This document shows positions 13,377-17,417 of a stretch of DNA of 17,417 nucleotides, in pieces. A model generated the notes under the pieces. It saw nothing but the letters and a program-made list of their open reading frames with translations. It searched no databases and was not told the origin of the DNA. This DNA comes from CAZGSN01 sp964371655. Its GTDB lineage: Bacteria; Desulfobacterota; Binatia; HRBIN30. The stretch covers positions 1 through 17,417 of the forward strand of contig CAYJOD010000115.1 of NCBI GenBank assembly GCA_964371655.1. The letters are read 5' to 3'. Positions within the stretch are counted from its first letter, which is position 1; the number at the start of each line of letters is the position of its first letter. The translations under genes and the position numbers were made by a program.

Positions 13377-14999
13377 CTACCCCGATTGAGCGTTGGCAAT
13401 CAACCATTCCAACACTTCCGGATCGACAGGTTTGGCGAGGTGGACGTCGAATCCCGCCTCGCGCGTACGGCGTCGATCTTCGTCCTGGCCGTAGCCGGTC
13501 ATGGCAATCAGGTAGGCATCCTTCAACGCGGGGTCTTGACGAGCGGCACGTGCAAAGCCGCAGCCGTCCATGCCGCCCGGTAGGCCGATGTCGCACAGGA
13601 TGATTTCGGGTCGGAATTCCCGCGCCTTTTCGAGCCCGGCGGCGGCCGTGTAGGTCACCTCCACGTGATGCGCTGCCCCTTCCAGCAGCAGGCGCAGGCT
13701 GCAAGCGGCGTCGACGTTATCTTCAACGACCAGGACCCGACGCGATCGGCGCTCGCACGGTGTAATGGAAGACGCCGGTCTCGCGTCCGGCTCTTCTCCC
13801 AACGGCAGGTGGATCACAAATTCGGAGCCGCGTCCCGGGCCGGCGCTCGTCCCGTGCACGCTGCCCCCATGCAATTCCACCAATCCCTTGACCAGGGCCA
13901 GCCCGAGGCCGAGCCCACCGTGGCTGCGCTCGATGCTCTGCTCGAGCTGGATGAACGGGGTGAAGATACGCCGCTGCAGCTGCAGCTCCATCCCGATGCC
14001 GGTATCGCAACAGCGTACCAGGGCAGTTTGGGTTTCCCGGTCCACCGCGACTTGTAGAGTGACGTGGCCACCGGGGTCGGTAAACTTGCGGGCGTTGTGC
14101 AGCAGGTTACTGACGGTCTGCGATATCCGTGCGGCGTCCGCCGTCACCCACACCGGGCCTGCGGGCAGGTCTGCATCGAATGACAGTGCACCCGATTCAA
14201 GGAGCCGACGATGGTCTTCCGCCACCGCACGCAGGAGCTCAACCAGATCCAACCGCTCTTTGCGCAGGACGATTTGCCCGCGTGTGATCCTAGAGACATC
14301 CAGCAGGTCATCCACCAGGCGCGCCAGGTGTGTCACCTGCCGGTCGATCATCGCGCGCGCCTGTTCCCGGGCCGATTCCGGCGCTTCGAGATGGCGCAGC
14401 ACGTAGACCGCATTGCGAATCGGGGCCAGGGGATTGCGCAGCTCGTGCCCGAGCATGGCCAGGAACTCGTCCTTGCGGCGCGCTTCATCGGCCAGTTGTT
14501 GATTGCGCCGGCGCAATTCCGACTCCAGCTCAGCCATCGAATCGAAGGCGATCTTGAGCTCAACTGCTCGCCGCTCCGCCTCCACCCTGGCTTTCTGCAG
14601 GGCCTCCTCCGCCCGCCTACGCTCGATGGCGTAGCGGATGGCGCGGGTGATTTGTCGGCCGTCGGTCTGCCCTTTGACCAGGTAATCCTGGACGCCGGAA
14701 CGCACGGCTTCGAGGCCGGTGCTCTCGTCGCTTGCGCCGGTCAACACCACGATGGGCACGGCGGGCGCCGCGCGGCGCACGCGCTGGAAGGTTTCAGCCC
14801 CATTGCTGTCGGGCAGCGACAGATCCAGCAGCAGCACGTCGAAGGGCTCGTTGCCGAGACATGCGAACGCGGCGTCCAGACGCTCCACGCAAGTGAGCTC
14901 AAACCGCGGCAGGCCACCTTGCTGCAGCGTCTGCTGCAGCAGGTCGGCGTCAGACGGGCTGTCTTCCACCAAAAGAATCTTGACGGCGGTCGTGCTCAT
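13377..14999 (-). CDS. Hybrid histidine kinase REC-HisKA-HATPase-REC
   Basis: The product has 540 residues. The N-terminal receiver (about 5-125, D59 phospho-acceptor) is followed by a coiled-coil at about 130-175 and HisKA with H185 in LAMLGHELRNPLAP. HATPase_c has N-box NLLHNARKFTD, G1 DTGIGM and G2 GLGLGLALVKGLVELHGG. A C-terminal receiver follows (about 420-540, D470 in ILCDIGLPG, K523 in AKP). There are no membrane segments, so it is a cytoplasmic relay component flanked by two receivers. ATG 14999 is preferred over 15038: it aligns with the start of the paralogue at 12853, and both lie 21-22 nt after a regulator-type TGA. No SD is visible at either, hinting at translational coupling. 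Confidence 0.88.
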   Translation of the reverse strand: MSTTAVKILLVEDSPSDADLLQQTLQQGGLPRFELTCVERLDAAFACLGNEPFDVLLLDLSLPDSNGAETFQRVRRAAPAVPIVVLTGASDESTGLEAVRSGVQDYLVKGQTDGRQITRAIRYAIERRRAEEALQKARVEAERRAVELKIAFDSMAELESELRRRNQQLADEARRKDEFLAMLGHELRNPLAPIRNAVYVLRHLEAPESAREQARAMIDRQVTHLARLVDDLLDVSRITRGQIVLRKERLDLVELLRAVAEDHRRLLESGALSFDADLPAGPVWVTADAARISQTVSNLLHNARKFTDPGGHVTLQVAVDRETQTALVRCCDTGIGMELQLQRRIFTPFIQLEQSIERSHGGLGLGLALVKGLVELHGGSVHGTSAGPGRGSEFVIHLPLGEEPDARPASSITPCERRSRRVLVVEDNVDAACSLRLLLEGAAHHVEVTYTAAAGLEKAREFRPEIILCDIGLPGGMDGCGFARAARQDPALKDAYLIAMTGYGQDEDRRRTREAGFDVHLAKPVDPEVLEWLIANAQSG

Positions 15000-15021
15000 G
15001 CGGACGTCGCAGCCTGCTGCT

Positions 15022-15051
15022 TCAGCGCGCGCTTTCATCGATGGTGTTCAT
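15022..15051 (-). pseudogene. Nine-codon remnant of a response-regulator gene
   Basis: ATG AAC ACC ATC GAT GAA AGC GCG CGC TGA encodes MNTIDESAR. Its SD and first codons (GGAGCACCATGAAC, then CC.TCGAT) match the start of the intact regulator at 13339, and its end (GCGCGCTGA) matches that regulator's last codons. The gene downstream is the paralogue of the gene downstream of the intact regulator, at almost the same distance. This reads as a regulator with its middle deleted in frame. Its ATG overlaps the upstream kinase stop (ATGA), so it may survive as a coupling minicistron. Confidence 0.7.
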
Positions 15052-17177
15052 GGTGCTCCAGAGATCGGGATGGTGAAGTAGAAGGTCGTGCCCTCGCCTG
15101 GCTGCGACTCGACCCAGATCGTGCCGCCGTGGCGCTCGACGATCTTCTTGCAAATGGCCAGGCCGATGCCGGTGCCGGGATAATGTCTGCGGGTGTGCAG
15201 GCGTTGGAAGATCACGAAGATGCGCTGGAAGTACTGCGACTCGATACCGATGCCGTTGTCACGCACGGTGAAGACCCACAGCTGCGCCTGCCGTTGCGCG
15301 CCGACGTGGATTGCCGGCGGCCGTTCGCTGCGGAACTTGAGAGCGTTGCCGATCAGGTTCTGGAAGAGCTGCGCCATCTGGCCGGCATCCACGGCGAGGG
15401 TGGGCAGCGCGTCACTGGTCACGCTCGCGCCGGCCGCTTGGATGTCGGGCCGGAGGTCGTTCATGGTCTGCTCCAGCACAGCGGTGAGGTCGGTCGGCTC
15501 GAAGCTCTTACCCTGTGTGCCCACGCGCGACAACGCCAGCAGGTCGGTGATGAGCGTGTGCATACGCTCGGCCCCTTGCACGGCGCCAGCGATGTGCTGC
15601 CGAGCCTTGTCATCCAGCTGGTCTTGCGAACGCTGCTCGATCAGGCCGAGATAACCCGTCACCGCCCGCAGCGGCTCCTGCAAATCGTGCGACGCCACAT
15701 ACGCGAATTGTTCCAGTTCCTGATTCGAGCGGACCAATTCGGCCGCCGTCTTCCGAAGCGCCATTTCGGCGTGTTTGCGCGCGGTCACATCTTGCTTCAC
15801 GGCGACGAAATGGGTGATCGCGCCGCCCCCGGTGGTGACCGGCGTGATAGTCATTTCCTCGGTATAGAGCTGAGCGTCCTTGCGCCTGTTCACGAGCTCG
15901 CCGTGCCAGACGCGGCCGGCGAGAATCGTCTCCCAGAGCGCCTGATAGAACTTCTGGTGGTGTCTACCCGATTTGAGCACGCGGGGATTCTTCCCGATGG
16001 CTTCGGCAGCGCTGTAGCCGGTCAGGGTCGTGAATGCTGGGTTGACCCATTGGATGACGCCGTCCACACCGCTGATGACAATGGCATTGGCGGCCGCCTG
16101 CAGCACGGTCAACTGCAGCTGCAACTGTTCCTCCGTGCGCTTGCGTGCAGTGATGTCGAGACCGTAGACGCGCAGTCGCTGGGTACCGGCAACGCGAATG
16201 ATGGTTTGGTCGTAACGCGCATCGCCTAGCGCCACCTCGCGCTTCACCGCACCGCCTGGCTGTTCTTGTAACTGCCCCGCGAGCGAGTCCATCCCCGCTA
16301 GCCATGGATGCGACAGGCCCTGCGTCTCGATGTCCGCAAACAGGCGGCGGGCAGTCGGGTTGAGGTAGGGAACCGCGCCACTGGTCAACTCAACTTCCGC
16401 GATGGGAAGCGGGTTTTGCTGGGGAAAGGACGCCAGCCACGCCAGCTTCTCCTCCACCCGCTTGCGCTCGGTGATGTCGTGCGCGATGCCGATCAAGCCG
16501 ATGACGCGGCCGTCCGCATCGCGGTGCGGCGTCTTTGTTGACAGAAATATCCGCTCGCCTGCCGGAGTCTGAACCCGTTCCTCGAGGACCTCGGTGATGC
16601 CGGACTCCATGACCCGACGGTCGTTCGCTAGGAGCGTCTCCGCCACGGTGGTATCGTCGTAAATCTCCCGATCGCTCTTTCCGAGCACCTGGTCCACCGG
16701 TTTTCCGGTTGCCCGCACCGTGGCCTGGTTCACCAGGCGCAATCGGGACTCACGGTCCTTCACGAAGATCTGGTCAGGTGTAGTGTCGAGCACGACACGC
16801 AGCAGATCCTGCTGGTACGTCGCCAACCGCCGCCGCGCTTGCTGATTGCGCTCGGCCAACACGCTGATGAAGGCACCCATGCTGGTGAACACCAGCAGAC
16901 CAACGAGATCCGGAGCACTCTTTCCCAGAAACTGATGCTCGGGCGGGAGAATCCAGTATGCGGTCAACAGCGCTGCCATCACCGTCGCCCCGAGCCCTGG
17001 CCGCAAGCCTCCGACCGTGGCCGCCAGCATCACGGCCGGATAGAAGGTGATGTACGTGAGGCCCGCACCGAAGAAACCGGAGAGCCCCCAGCGCAGCAAA
17101 CAGGCCACACCGACTGCGGCAACGGCGATGCCGTAGCCTACAAGTGGACGCTTCGAAGCGCTCGTCTCCTCCATCAT
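15048..17177 (-). CDS. Membrane multi-PAS sensor histidine kinase with DUF4118
   Basis: The product has 709 residues from ATG 17177. Domains: DUF4118-type membrane region with four segments (about 12-108; TYITFYPAVMLAATVGGL, YWILPPEHQFLGKSAPDLVGLLVFTSM), then PAS1 (about 125-240, ending HDITERKR), a divergent PAS2 (about 255-345, ending LDITARKR) and PAS3 (about 360-470, ANAIVISGVDGVIQWVNPAF..GY, ending KQDVTARK). HisKA follows with H497 in FAYVASHDLQEPLR, then an HATPase with N-box NLIGNALKF, G1 DNGIGI and G2 GTGIGLAICKKIVERHGG. The start is uncertain: TTG 17189 has GAGGAG four nt upstream, and GTG 17243 is the longest option. It heads the cluster; the last codons (GGAGCACCATGA) double as the SD and start of the regulator remnant. 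Confidence 0.9.
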   Translation of the reverse strand: MMEETSASKRPLVGYGIAVAAVGVACLLRWGLSGFFGAGLTYITFYPAVMLAATVGGLRPGLGATVMAALLTAYWILPPEHQFLGKSAPDLVGLLVFTSMGAFISVLAERNQQARRRLATYQQDLLRVVLDTTPDQIFVKDRESRLRLVNQATVRATGKPVDQVLGKSDREIYDDTTVAETLLANDRRVMESGITEVLEERVQTPAGERIFLSTKTPHRDADGRVIGLIGIAHDITERKRVEEKLAWLASFPQQNPLPIAEVELTSGAVPYLNPTARRLFADIETQGLSHPWLAGMDSLAGQLQEQPGGAVKREVALGDARYDQTIIRVAGTQRLRVYGLDITARKRTEEQLQLQLTVLQAAANAIVISGVDGVIQWVNPAFTTLTGYSAAEAIGKNPRVLKSGRHHQKFYQALWETILAGRVWHGELVNRRKDAQLYTEEMTITPVTTGGGAITHFVAVKQDVTARKHAEMALRKTAAELVRSNQELEQFAYVASHDLQEPLRAVTGYLGLIEQRSQDQLDDKARQHIAGAVQGAERMHTLITDLLALSRVGTQGKSFEPTDLTAVLEQTMNDLRPDIQAAGASVTSDALPTLAVDAGQMAQLFQNLIGNALKFRSERPPAIHVGAQRQAQLWVFTVRDNGIGIESQYFQRIFVIFQRLHTRRHYPGTGIGLAICKKIVERHGGTIWVESQPGEGTTFYFTIPISGAP

Positions 17178-17348
17178 TAGAGACGCCAACCGACTCCTCG
17201 ATTTCCCCAGCCCCTGAACAACACTTGCCGGATCGGTCCCCACGCCGGTGGCCAGGTGTTGTCGTCAGAGGAAACGGAAAGACTTGCTTGAGCGTTCCGT
17301 TCATACACCGCCCGCAAGCGACTACGCAATCGCCGCGTATTCGTGGGG

Positions 17349-17417
17349 CAGGGCCACGGCAAAGTCGCTGACGGAGCCTGCGTGCACCGCAGAGGTGCTG
17401 AGCAAAGCGGGCGGGCC
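17349..17417. mobile_element. End of a second MITE copy, truncated by the window edge
   Basis: Positions 17349-17376 begin CAGGGCCACGG and match, as reverse complement, the right arm at 11577-11604 in 28 of 28 positions. The next 41 nt, to GCGGGCGGGCC, match the adjacent MITE interior with one indel and several changes. The copy is therefore inverted relative to the one at 11411-11604. Its other end and duplication lie outside the window. Confidence 0.8.

Noticed and set aside
12011..13603. 530-codon open frame on the + strand
   Set aside because: It is antisense to the response regulator and REC-kinase, has no SD or family motif, and has mirror-frame composition.
14211..16229. 672-codon open frame on the + strand opposite the kinase genes
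   Set aside because: It is antisense to two kinases with full canonical motifs. The translation is rich in His, Arg, Gln and Leu with no recognisable domain, as expected from a GC-rich mirror frame.
1..17417. CRISPR arrays, tRNA, rRNA, riboswitches
   Set aside because: No regularly spaced direct repeats and no recognisable RNA gene or aptamer core were seen on either strand; the repeats present are inverted pairs, not arrays.

Overview
The window is high-GC bacterial DNA with ordinary Shine-Dalgarno (SD) sites and several GTG starts. It has compact operons separated by repeat-filled gaps. Gene content (class 2-type lipase, wax-ester/DGAT-like acyltransferase, Old Yellow Enzyme, DUF4118 sensor kinase, VapBC, an orphan LsrF homologue) suggests a large-genome soil or groundwater bacterium of the old deltaproteobacterial type (for example Desulfobacterota, Myxococcota or Binatota). 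That placement is a low-confidence guess, because no rRNA, tRNA or marker gene is present.

Layout. 1-241 is a nested palindromic repeat. 287-3140 (+) holds an ICMT-like membrane methyltransferase, a soluble SAM methyltransferase, a nitronate monooxygenase and a small membrane protein. 3216-4118 (-) is an LsrF-type aldolase/thiolase without other lsr genes. 4235-4393 is a palindromic repeat. 4484-5154 (-) is a VapBC toxin-antitoxin pair with an operator-like palindrome at its start. 5385-5553 is another inverted repeat. 5595-9905 (-) is a likely four-gene operon in the order TetR, SDR, acyltransferase, Old Yellow Enzyme, with a promoter overlapped by two 15-bp operator-like sites. 10238-10276 is a perfect hairpin, a probable terminator. 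10334-11275 (-) is a secreted lipase. 11411-11604 is a 194-bp MITE with a perfect 10-bp target-site duplication. 11666-17177 (-) is a phosphorelay cluster, and 17349-17417 is one end of a second, inverted copy of the same MITE family.

The phosphorelay cluster is the most interesting block. In transcription order it encodes a multi-PAS membrane histidine kinase, a 9-codon remnant of a response-regulator gene, a REC-HisKA-HATPase-REC hybrid kinase, an intact Rcp-type single-domain response regulator, and a REC-HisKA_3-HATPase kinase. The two REC-kinases share a near-identical N-terminal receiver and the same upstream arrangement, but have unrelated kinase cores. This looks like tandem duplication of a [response regulator + REC-kinase] unit, followed by collapse of one regulator and a swap of the kinase module.

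The SDR/acyltransferase/OYE operon is plausibly a small lipid- or acyl-ester-modifying pathway controlled by its own TetR repressor. No CRISPR array, RNA gene or complete transposase gene was seen.
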